Shown here in pieces: positions 34,901 to 46,500 of a stretch of 64,000 nt of DNA. Both the position numbers and the translations under genes were made by a program. The DNA is taken from positions 20,088,052 through 20,152,051 of the forward strand of contig NC_088776.1 of NCBI RefSeq assembly GCF_954871325.1, in the 5' to 3' direction. Under the pieces are notes generated by a model. The model saw nothing but the letters and a program-made list of their open reading frames with translations, had not been told where the DNA came from and did not search any database. Origin of the DNA: Gordionus sp. m RMFG-2023 (taxonomy: Eukaryota; Nematomorpha; Gordioida; Chordodea; Parachordodidae). How positions within the stretch are numbered: position 1 is the first letter of the stretch; each line of letters begins with the position of its first letter.

Positions 34901-36200
34901 AGAGAAAATATTAGTCCTAAAAATAAATATGCAGAAATGTTGCAAATATAAAATACCCTCCTATTTCACATTAGTGGATTTTAGTATAGCTTTTAAATCA
35001 TGAAGCTATATGGGAAGCACTGTCATAGTGGGGGATTGAACCCAACATTATTCACATCTTGAAAAATCACTATTCCAAACTCTTTGCATGCTTAAAAATC
35101 AATAATGAAATATCCCCTTCCTTCAGGATAAAAACAAAGTGTAAAACAAGTCTATACTTCTCTATCGCCACTCATGTTTAATGTCATAATTATTAAATAA
35201 TTAAAGGAACACTGGGTGCAGTCGATCTAGTAGATATAGGGTCAAATGACTCGATACGTTTAGAAAACAATATAATATCATATGAGATGACATAATTATG
35301 ATAAAAATATGGAAGAAACCAAAAATTTACCCTACCTATTAGCGACCTTGAGTCATAGAGTTGGATTAACGATAAACTTCAACAAAAAGTTATTCTCCCT
35401 TCTCCAAACGTGCCACCGCTCTAACCTACTAGCGAACTTTAGGCATATAGTTGGATTAACGATAAGCTTCAACAAAAAAGTTATTCTATCTCCCCAATTA
35501 CAAAATTTTACGGTTGGAGCTAACGTGGTATAAATTGAAGACAAAATAAAATACTTATTGCTTATTGGTCACATTGGATAATTAAGGTAGCTACAAAGAA
35601 GAAATGAGAATTAGAATACAAAAAGCGAGAGGTGCTTTTTATATGTATATGAAAGTATGGAAAACAAAAGAGATTTCTGTATTTGCCAGACTGCGTATTT
35701 AACTCGACTGTAATTCCCATATTACTTTATGGAGGGGAAATATGGAAAATATACAAAACAGAAAATAGATGGCTTCAATCATTTATCAATAATTGCCTCC
35801 GAATCATAAATGGTATTTTCTACACATGAATCATCTCAAACACCAATTTTTGGTAAAAGGCAAATCATACGCTTATAAACATAATTTTAAAATAGCGTCG
35901 AATTCGGTTTCTAGCTTACATAATAAGAAACTTTTTTAATTTTTAAATGAAATTATTCTATCTGCTGAGTATCATCAGCAGTAATATAAGATTTGCAATC
36001 TAATTACACTATGCCATAACATGGCTATATACATACTAAGGGAAACTACACAATAAAGGATGTGATGGATTATATATCAATATGATACAATTTATAAAAC
36101 TAAATAACTGTAAGAAATCTATCAAAAAACTATTTCGTATCAAAGAGAGTTACTTAAAATGAAAGTTCAATAACAAATAATATTATTATCAAATACATCT
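32000..36200 (+). mobile_element. Decayed LINE (non-LTR retrotransposon), split by a hAT
   Basis: Plus-strand translations in shifting frames show an APE endonuclease (LQILSLNIN, KLDIIGIQETH near 32,090-32,180; SDHRMLIAKV near 32,650), reverse transcriptase (DPQKFTDYRTVVLTSCVSKI near 33,570-33,640; YFTLVDFSIAFKS near 34,968-35,000; SHRVGLTINFNKKL near 35,350-35,395) and the C-terminal region (RIQKARGAFYMYMKVW near 35,610; STVIPILLYGGEIW near 35,708-35,750; FINNCLRIINGIF near 35,785). Many stops and frameshifts make it dead. A hAT copy at 33,641-34,843 interrupts it between RT motifs. No poly-A tail or target duplication resolved; clade not assigned. Confidence 0.85.
33641..34843 (-). mobile_element. 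hAT element inserted in the LINE, CCCGAGCC type
   Basis: GTAGCCCGAGCCAGACCGAGG on the left and CGAGTCGGGCTACGGACAGCC plus GTGCAG on the right are inverted GC-word arrays. The minus strand at 33,874-34,080 encodes IIPNLTTISRNLIDTADDIC, matching the N-terminal part of the 26,140 transposase ([16 protein letters not shown]). The outermost bases and the target duplication are unclear; the left end may be a few tens of bases further right. Confidence 0.75.
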
Positions 36201-38057
36201 CTTTCACAAACTAAAACGAATTATATAAAGGGAATTAAAATGAGGTGATATATTAAATTTTAAATTTTCACGGTATTAATTTCTTAATTTTTCATTGTAA
36301 TCAATAAATCATCCAACATAAAAAGCTATCATATAAATTAAATCTTCTCAAAATTAGTTTGTACTAACCAGTATTCACACAAATATATTTTATACTTAAA
36401 ATTATCCATCTCCCACCCTTAAAGTAATTAAATTATACTATAGTTATTAGGTATGGGCTATTTTTTTGTCCCGCTTATTTTTTTATTGCCTATAGATGTT
36501 TAAGCAACATTTTTCGAAATGTTGCGCGTCGCGTACAAGTACGTGTGACTTGCCCAAAAACGTGTAGAGAGCTAATTATATTTGTACTTTTCACCCAAAT
36601 TAAATTTGTTCCAATCAGATGGAAATAAGGAAAACCTAGCGTAGCTCTGTTGAACTTTCAAAGTCATATGGCAAAAGCGCTATATATCACGTATCATAAA
36701 TTATTTCTCAAATTCCTCTGCTATTTTTAGGTCCACAAAGGTTATTAGCAGGGCTGTAGTCAGGTGTGTATGCAGTTCAGAGATGTTTTAAAAAATTGTG
36801 TGCTCTTCCCAGAATTTTTTCCATAATGGTATTTATTATTTGATGTTTAATTTTAAACTTTTACAAATATTATAAACAATTTGTAAGGCTGATTATATTA
36901 TTTTTGTCACTTAAAATGGCGCTCATATTTTTAGACATAATATAAGTGGAATTTTAAACCAAACATAAATATGTTATTTGAGCAATAATTGTCCTAATGA
37001 TATTTGGAATAATTTCAAAATTGTATTAACACGATTACATGTGGCACGTAGGTACTGTTAAAGATATATACGCATCCAGGATTTTTCTTGGGGATAGAGG
37101 GAGGGGGGGATTGGCACTATTAGGTGGATTTCTTCCATAAAATTAATTGGAAGAATATATCATTAAATATTTCACTTTTTTCAAAAATATTTAAATTATG
37201 TATTTTTAGTCAAGTGTGAACGGTTTTACCCTATGAACGTCATTGTGGCAGATTTTGTAGCAAATTTTATGTTAAAACATATTTCTAATAATGAATTAAA
37301 ACGTTATGTTCAAATAAACCCAGGATCCATTTTTACGATACCCTTTTATTGGTAATCGAATTTGAGTGAAATCAGGCTATTATAAAATTGAAACAGATGA
37401 TATGCCATCTACCAAAAACCATATACTCAGTTTATAACAAAATGGTTATAAAGTATTTAAAAGGAACAACTTTTTATAATCCTCAGAGGTCTAACTTTTT
37501 TACAATTCAAAATCCTCTAAATTGGCTCAGAGTAATTAAATAAAATTATGTTTTTTCATTTTGTTAGTATGAATTTCTTTTCTATTGCCAAAAACCTTAA
37601 ACTCGACTAAAATAGTAGTTAAAAATTATATAAATTTTATCCCTATGGAGTAAATATCATTACCAATTTTGACTAGACAAAAATGTCATAGAAATATTTA
37701 TTTAATGCAAAAACCTTTAACTAGGCTAAAATAAACCTTGTGGAATGAAAAAAGTGCCATTTCTTTTTTTTTATCAGACCCAAAGATCTTAGAACGGGCT
37801 AGAACCAGATTATTTGGCATTTTTTCGTTTTCTTTGTAAAAAAACAATAGCAGTATCAATTTCCTAGCTGACCGAAAAGTCTTATACATTCGTTTTAATA
37901 GTAATAACTTCCCAAAATAGGTATTAAAAATATTTTATTTATTTTTCCTGTGGAGTTATTTCTAGGCCAAAGATCTTAAAACCTCTTTTTAATACAAATT
38001 TTTTTTTAACTTGGCTTAAAATTATTGCTATACGTCTTAACGTTTATTTTTTTGAGT
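36201..38057. other. Intergenic DNA with unpaired transposon-end motifs
   Basis: No gene seen. GCAGGGCTGTAGTCAGGTGTG near 36,749 and ACGCATCCAGGATTTTTCTT with a following G-rich stretch near 37,072 look like element termini but do not pair with each other convincingly. Confidence 0.5.
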
Positions 38058-39757
38058 AACTGTAATGTAAACGTTACTTTTTGCAAAATTTTTTGTTAAA
38101 AAATGGAAAAACATATTTTATTGTATTATAAAATTATTTTTTAAATTTTATAAATAATTTAAGCCAATTTTTTAAGTGAGATAAGCTGCCAAATTTCTTC
38201 ATATTGATTTAAAATTAAATATTTAGTCAAGATTGTTAATCTAATTAATATTGAATCAGTCAAGATATGTTAATTTATATAGGTGAATGATTTAACCTGC
38301 CTTAGTCTAAATATGGAATATTTTTTATACCAATAAGGAAAATTGAAGTAACAAAGTCTACACTTTGTAAAGTGTCCTAACTCAAATATTTTCTCAATTG
38401 TGGAATAAACGGCAGTCTCGAAACTGTGCAGCCATTTTTAAGGAAAATATGGGAATATATTTGATTAAACAGTCCGGGAGTTTTATTAAGGTGGCCAATT
38501 TGTCGAAGATTAATCCGAATTATAGAGATTTTTAGATAATGACAAGTTGTTCAAAGATATAATGTTTAATGTTATAATTAAAAAATATGATTTGTATATA
38601 TATGATTTTATGTCATGGAACCTGTTACTAAGGCTCTTTCGATTTTAGAACATTTAGGATGTCTCATTCCCACGATAACTATTATAATATTAAAATATAA
38701 AATGTCTCATTCCCACGATAACCATTATAATATTAAAATATAAAATAATTTCAAGGTTTGTAAGCCACTCATTAATGCATCTTGCAAAAAATAGATAAAA
38801 GGTTTACAGTTATAATATTGTTTGCAATTTATAATTTGATTATACTTATTTTCAATAGATTTAAACAGCACATCTATAAAGATGATAAACTTTCGCTAAT
38901 AATTCACACGTTATTTAAATTGGATTGGCTCAGTATAAAATTACAGGCCAACGAAGGTAGAAAGTTTGAACTTATTTCCATTAGAAAATATCTGGACAAT
39001 GAAAAAGGAGACATACCAGATTATTTTCTGATTAATATAAAAAATAATGAGGATCTGAATGAAAATTCTTTGGAAGATGATCTCTTAAGCTTTTTCATAA
39101 TAAGGATTATTCTATAATTTTTAATAAATTCTCCAATTAAGATTATTATTTAATAAATATAATACAACCCTCCCATCCTCTGCGCCAGTTGAATGTATAT
39201 TTGGCATGGTGGAGGATATATGATCAAAATTTTGAAAATCAAATGTAAAAAATAAATAAAAAATTATTATAAATATATCGTATAATATATTATTTTTGTC
39301 AGTAGCGTCTCTGGCTCGAGTCTCCTGAAAAATTTGAAGAGACCCCATCCTCATTTTGAATTTTTTTATACTAAATGTAATTTTGATAATTTTAGCTAAA
39401 AGAAAAAAAGGTAATTTTGGATAATGTTAGCTAAAAAAAGAGGTAATTTTGAAAATAATTTTAAAAATCCTCCTGAGATTGTTAAGGTTAATGAAGCCCC
39501 ATTTTTGTATAATTTTATTTATATTATATATAGGAAAAAATATTATTATAAAAAGATCTCATCTTATAATTTTTTGTATAATTTTATTTATATCATATAT
39601 AGGGAATTTTTATATAATAATATTTAATTTTTTAAATTTCTGAATAGCTAGCAACGCGCGTTCCTTTTTTCACAAGGTAACGAATAACGGCAACGCGTTC
39701 CCTTTTTGATGTAACAAGTAACGCGTTTCTTTTTTGAGGTAACGTTTACAGCATTAC
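38058..39757 (+). mobile_element. Decayed hAT, TAACGCG type
   Basis: GTAATGTAAACGTTACTTTTT on the left faces GTAACGTTTACAGCATTAC on the right. The right end carries repeated TAACGCG/AACGCGTT words (39,650-39,745). Plus-strand open frame 38,782-39,117 (HTLFKLDWLSIKLQ, DYFLINIK) matches the core of ZBED-like hAT transposases. About 50 bp further another frame shows PPSSAPVECIFGMVEDI-like text (near 39,165-39,225), the family's C-terminal PSSAPVERxFS motif. Broken by stops and a frame change. Target duplication not resolved. Confidence 0.7.
38658..38746. repeat. 44-bp tandem duplication
   Basis: ATGTCTCATTCCCACGATAA and the following 24 bases occur twice in a row with one base difference (CTATTATAA versus CCATTATAA). 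Inside the hAT at 38,058. Confidence 0.9.
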
Positions 39758-40449
39758 TTAAAATCAAATATATAAATTTCGCGGGCAGACCTAATGGGTA
39801 GGCTCATGAGGGCCATTGAGCCGTATGGGGTGTGATCCATGCTCAATGAGTTATATCAGAATTAAAGATGAGCCATATGTCTTCTGATGATAACTAATAA
39901 AAAATGAAGAGTTATAAAAAGGTTCGCTATGGTTATTATTATAGGCACAATTTTAATCATAAATTATTTAATTTGTATTATATATTAATTATTTAGAATA
40001 AACAAAGTTCATCTACCTTACTTTTCCGATTTGTAAAAATTAAAAATTTCGTCTAAAACTTCTAAAAAAAAGAAAAGAATTCATCTTCATTTTTTGACCT
40101 TGTTGGTATACCCCTACCAATGACATAAAATAATACCTAGACTGACGATTCATTCATTTAAATGTGCGTCAATACAGATCAGCTCATGCCAAACCATTTC
40201 CCAAAAGAGCTAAAATATTGTTTAGTCGTTTTTTAAATTAGCTAAATCGAGGTTTTTAGCAACACTAGCAATTACTGAAGGGTATTTCTAAGACGCATTA
40301 AAGTAAAAGCGATATATAGTAAATTTTAATATATTAGAAATCATACGCCTTATATTAGGTCTAAAAATACAGTAAGTAGCGGTTCAAATATCTCATTAAT
40401 TGTTGGCTTTCGATATCTATATCTTTTATTATAAATATTAAATCATCAT
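39758..40449. other. Intergenic DNA downstream of EXOC4
   Basis: No gene recognised. A GC-richer stretch near 39,780-39,850 (GGTAGGCTCATGAGGGCCATT) stands out but matches nothing I know. Confidence 0.6.
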
Positions 40450-40455
40450 TTATTT
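40450..40455 (-). terminator. Candidate polyadenylation signal of EXOC4
   Basis: AATAAA on the minus strand, about 80 nt past the EXOC4 stop codon. It is the first canonical hexamer after the stop. In such AT-rich DNA the hexamer occurs often by chance, so position is the main argument. Confidence 0.45.
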
Positions 40456-40532
40456 ATAAAATACTAAAAATCATTTATATTACCATATAATTTTAAATAA
40501 ATATCAATCATTTGACAATAAAGATAATATTT

Positions 40533-43500
40533 TCATACAGCAACCGGTTTTTTTAAAACTTCTTCTAATCGTTTAAATTGATTCTTCTGTGTATTAACGG
40601 GCACATTTAGGCTTCTTTATGGTAAAATATATAAAATAATGTTAGGTGCAATGGTGTCGCGTAAGACGAGCAAACGAGTGCTCAATATGCTTGAATTTAA
40701 TATAAGCATGCGCATGCCAAAAAATATTTTTTATTTTGAAAAAAAGTTTTTTCTAACAAGTTTAAGTGCTAGTCGGTCACTGGTTAGATTTAATAATCAT
40801 TTATAATGGTATTATTATTTTCAGGAAGAATGGGAAAAAATGAAGTTAATCTGTACACTATGTTGAAACTTAACGAAAGCATTCTTAGATGATTTAATTA
40901 TAATATCTCAAAATTAAAATTCAATTATGTTTAAATTTAATAAATATTGCAATTCAATTTAAATATGAATTTCAGAATTATCAATCGTGCTTCCCTAATT
41001 TCTCGGCATGTACTTTAAGCTTTGGTAACTAACGTTTTTTCAAGAATTAGGAAAAAGATCATCCTAAAGACTCTTTTTTTTAAAGGAAAGAAACCAGGGA
41101 AAAATTTCCCGAGAATTCTCTCCTTTATTTGTATTTGAAGTTTTGCTTTATCATATACGTTGATTCCTATCTTCCTTTAATAATATTACCTATTTTTTAT
41201 CTTTCAGATATACTATACGTTTCTTCCTCTTCTTATTACAGCAAAAGTTAGTTTTAACTTGCAAGGTAAAACCCCCATGTGTCATTCTACTGGCAGTCTC
41301 CTTATTTTATATTCTTAGCTCGATAAAACCAAGCTGTTGTGTAATATTAATCTCTTTCCACATATTTGATCATGCCGAGGGACTTCTACACCCCCTAAGT
41401 CAATGACAATTTACACCCTCCTACCAAATAAAAATGAAAAAAGGAAATCAAAATTAAACCCCTCCAATTTTTTTAAAATGGTAATGGCGTCTTTATAACT
41501 TTTTACTCCAATTTAATTTTATTCTCAATTCACTGCTTTTTTTTATTAAACACATTTATAAATTGAAAAATATTTCAAATTTATCTAATGTATAAAGAAC
41601 CTGTGTAACAATCTGAAGGCATTTTTATATTCTAACTGAGAAAAAATTGGTCCTTGTTCTAGTATCGAATTTATTATCTCGTCAGGCGATTTGTATAGCA
41701 TTTCGTAATAAGTTTTTGCTCTGTCCAGATCTGATTCCCTGTTTAACGTGATATTCGTGAGGTTTTGCTGCAGAGCGAAAACATTGTGGCACCTTTACAT
41801 TTTTCATAAAGAGGTAAACTAGTACAATATAATCCAGATTTCAACATACTGTGTTAGATACGAATGTGAGAAATAATGTCACGTTGTCATTTTCGACCCT
41901 CAAAAAAACAGATTATATATCATAATTTAAATATTCCTGCTTTTCATTAAAAATATTTTTTTGTCAAACTAACTATACTAAAAGAAGGGATATCCGCAAA
42001 GGTATCAGGAGCAGAGACCTGCAGAGGTACCATTTACACGGCCCGGCCCGGTTTTAAATTTTTAAAAATTTAAGGCCCGGCCCGGATATTTTTTTAAAAA
42101 AATTTTTACGGCCCGGCCCGGATTTAAAATTCAAGGCCCGGCCCGGATTTAAAAATTCAAGGCCCGGCCCGGATATTTTTTTAAATTATATTCGACCTGG
42201 TATATACAAAAATTCACCTATGAGGTATTTTACCATATTTTTCAGCGAGTATTATCGCTTATTATTTAAAAAATACATGTAAAAAGCTAATATTTTGAGA
42301 ATATTATATTGAATTTATAAAAATTATAAAACTATTATTTATAAAAATGGATATTTTGAGCATATACTATATTTTATATTGCATTTATAAAAATAAAACT
42401 AATATTCATAAAAATGGTAATAATATTTGTCATATACTATATTTTATATTACATTTAAAAAAAATAAAACTAATATTTATTTTATAAAAATGGAAAATAT
42501 TTTGAGAATATAATATATTGTATTTAATTTACTATTTAATTTATAAAATAAAAATAAATCGCTATTTAAAAAAATGCATGTATAATAAATAGTATTTTGA
42601 AAATATAATCTAATTGCACAATATTAATATAATTTATTTTATAATATAAATTTTTAACAAAAGAAGATAATTGTATTATATAATATTGTAAAAAAAAATA
42701 ATGAAAAATGTTGGATTAAAAACTTTCATGACTCAAGGTAAATATAATAAATGCAATAAATATTTGACAGTTTGCAAAGTAAAAAACCAGCATGATTGAC
42801 GAAACCCTATACTCAAGAAAGATATTAAAAATTCACAAATTATCATGAAGAAAGAGAAGCATATCTACCTTTTCAGGTTGAAGATTACTTCTTCTTTCTT
42901 CAAGAATTCTCCCAGTAGTGGAAAAATTCCGCTCACAGCTTGCACTTAAAGCAGGAATTGCCAATTTTGCTAAAATTGGAAATTCGCTTTGATGAGCCGC
43001 CCACCACTCTAACAAATTATCCACCTTAAATGTTTTATCTATTATTTATGTAATTATAATATTCATCATCGGGTATTGACATATTACCAGAATTATCATC
43101 GCCCCATTTGTCATAAAACGATTCAGTTTGTTTAACAACAGTCGTAATTTGACTGGTCGATGGTATCATTTACTTCCTGAGCCTCTTGTAATTTAATATA
43201 ATCTTTTATATAGTTTTCCGTCATTTTGCGATCTGTCCATGACTACATACGTAATTGCTTGAATTTGGGACAGAGAAAAAGAGAAATAAAATGATACTTG
43301 TGTAAAACAAATGTTTCAATTAAAAAATGCTTTATATTAAGTAAAATCAATTTTATTTCTCCTTTTCGCTTTGAAAGGTATTACAAACTTTAAGAAGTGA
43401 TATTCCTTTATTTGATTGTTTTGGTAAAATATATTCTAAAAATTTAGATATGAATTATAAAAAAATATATTAATAATACTTGAATATTGGGGCTTATTTA

Positions 43501-46500
43501 AGATATTCCTTTATTTGATTGTTTTGGTAAAATATGTTGTAAAAATTTAGATATGAATTATAAAAAAATATATTAATACTTTGAATAAATTTGCAGGAAA
43601 TTAATAATTAGATCGATCTGTGGGTTGTTAGGTAGTGTTAACCATCACCCAATATTATATTAATCATAACTATAATATAATATAATCTTATAACTATTAA
43701 CTCATAATGTAAAAATTTTTATAAAAAATATTAAGGCCCGGCCCGGGTTTAACAATTTTAGGCCCGGCCCGGATATATTTTTAAAAAAATTTATTAGGCC
43801 CGGTCCGGATATGTTTAAAAAAATTTTTTTTAGGCCCGGCCCGGGTATATTTAAAAAATTTAAAACACGGACCGTTAGGGCCGGGCCTGCAGGTCTCTGA
43901 TCAGGAGTGAACCGAGCCGTTATCATTTTTAGAGTATACGGATAATGGAACCGCAACCATTATATATAATGTTTCAGACCCTAGGATTAGTAAACTTCTA
44001 ATGATAAAAGTAAAAGTAATGGTATTATTTAAAAAGACTGACATGCGTTTGATGATTTCATGATCAATTCTGGGCAATCCTGAGGAATTTCCTATGACCA
44101 GGGTAGATATTAAGTGGCCTAGCCCTTCTACCACGTACTTGAGTTTGTGTTTGAGCAGAGTAAAACTCAGAACTTCTTCTATGGAAGTTAAATCTTTGTT
44201 AAGCTTGAGTACACTCGAATCAACATCGGAAAGGGAGGAAGTTTGCAATGAGCTGGAGCTAGCGCTTTCATTGGGGGGAGAATGAGCAGAATTTTGGGCA
44301 TTTTGAGTTGACATTTGATTAATTGGTTCGTACTTTTTGTAATTTATATATTTTGATAAAATAGGAATAATAATAAGATGAAAATGTATACTACTTATTA
44401 ATTTGTAAATAATGATCGTGTCATGTTTTAGAGTGGGTTTGTATACTATAATGATTAAAATTTTATATCAACGTCTTCTTTAGTTCTTATCATTAGAGGA
44501 TGGGGGTACTAAAAATGTCAATTCTATTGATTTTAGCCTATACACATTCTCAGCACATTTTTACCCATCACTAACGATGCTACTGTATTTAAAGTGTGAT
44601 AAGAGATTTTGAATGATTATCAAATAGGTAACCATTATCGAATATTTTGACGATCTCTTCAATATTTGCAAAATTGAACTCCGAAATTCCTGTAATTTAT
44701 TTAAAATGGCTATCATAAATTTTTTTTAGAAAATAATATTGTTTCACTGGTATATCAGTCAGTGAATTATTTTTTAAAACATATAGGGACTAGCAATAAT
44801 ACTAAAATTTTAAAAATGAGAAATCAAATATTTATTCTTTAACAATTAATAAAAGAAATGATAATCTACTAATAGATAGCAAGTGAGTATATTGCAGCTT
44901 TGAGATTATAGGCTTATAATAAACATGAACTGCTTAGTCGCTATTGATTTTGTGAAAATAATGAACCTTTCACCTTTAAATGATCTCGCATTTGGCTGTT
45001 TTATTGATGCATATTAATTTAACATTGAAAATGATTGTAGCTTTATTTAAAAAATATTTTATTAAAAGAATAGTATAGTAATATATTTATAATTTTAAAA
45101 ATTAATTTAGAAAGATTAATTATATTTAATAATTATTTATATGATCTTTATCTAAAAATCGTTTGTATAAATTATTAAAATCTTTTAGTTTTAATTAAAA
45201 AATGGTTTTATATTTTATTTAGCATTAAAATTTTACTGCAAACTGATGTTAAGGTGCTTTGGGCGCAAAAATTAAAATTTTTATACAAACTGTAGTTCAA
45301 ATTGTTGGTTAAAAATTTCGATTTTTTCCCTCGTTGAGTAATTAAAATTAACATAATTCATTATCGCCTAAAAATATTGTAATTACTACACAAAACATTT
45401 TATATAGTACAGTCCTAGTTACAATTTTTCATTTTCCCATCGTAGAGTAAAGGAGCTTGGTACTGTGGATTTTAAACTATTCCAGAAAGTTCTGTAATAC
45501 AGTAATTACCTATAACTTTTTATCAGGTCAAAAACCTATTTTTTGAAAATGATTTCTATTTTAAAAGAGCTTTAGCACTAACTTGCGTAAAAAATTTAAT
45601 TACAGAATAAAATTATAAAAACCACTGTTGAGCTGTATTATAAACTAAAAGATGCTAATCAAATTATTAAAAATGATTTTTAGATAAAGATGATTTTTAG
45701 ATAAAGATGATATAAATTACTATAAAATATTATTAATCTTTCTAATCTTATTTTTAAAATAATAATTAATCATGGGCAATAAATGAAATAAGCTTATTAA
45801 AGATCATTCAAAGATGGAGCTTTATTATCTCATTCCTTTTGGCTTGTTAAGTGGTATATGTATAATATTAAGTTTATATTTGAGATCGAAATAAAATTAA
45901 TTAATTAAACTAATTTATTTTTAAAAAAATTTAATATAATCCAAAAAATTTATTTTAAAAAAGCGAAAGCATTTATACCTGTTTGGCAAGTGGTTTCAAG
46001 AAGTAGAAGCAATGAACCCTAAGCTCTAAATGAATTACAAGGAGACAAGTCTCGGAGAGTTCTTCGAAATCTTGCACGAATGTTTTGATTGAATCGATTA
46101 TGAAATTGGATACCGGGACTTTTAAGGTTCCTAAAACATTAAAAAATCGAAGAAACATTATAAATTAATGCACCGATTTTTTAAAAAAGTATTATGTTAT
46201 AGCGAGGGATATTTTACGATTGGTTAATCCAATATCTCGAAATAGCGGATAATTTTTTTTTAATATAAAAAAAAGAATAAATATGGTAATTAATTATTTA
46301 TTTTTTTTAAATTAGAATAACGTATTTGCTCTATTTATTGATATATATTTAATTTATTTTATTCCCTTATGATGATGATACGAGTGCGATAATCGTACTT
46401 AACGTTTATGTCACTTATCATCAATAAAATAAATTAACAAGATAATTTTATAACCGAGTTTTATAACTCCTCAAAATCTAAGATCTTTAAGGATATATGA

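Noticed and set aside
38782-39117. Possible intergenic host gene
   Set aside because: Residues FKLDWLS and the downstream PSSAPVE-type motif, lying between TAACG-type inverted ends, identify a decayed hAT transposase.
41581-41600. An EXOC4 end reading straight on past LLHR to a nearby TAG
   Set aside because: The sequence there is a good donor (CAG/GTTCTT), and the exon at 40,533-40,614 restores the conserved C-terminus in phase.
43901-44042. Continuation of the EXOC4 exon past 44,043 as an open frame
   Set aside because: It is intron read-through. The donor AT/GTCAGT at 44,042 joins to the 41,792 exon, giving the conserved RMCHNVFALQQN.
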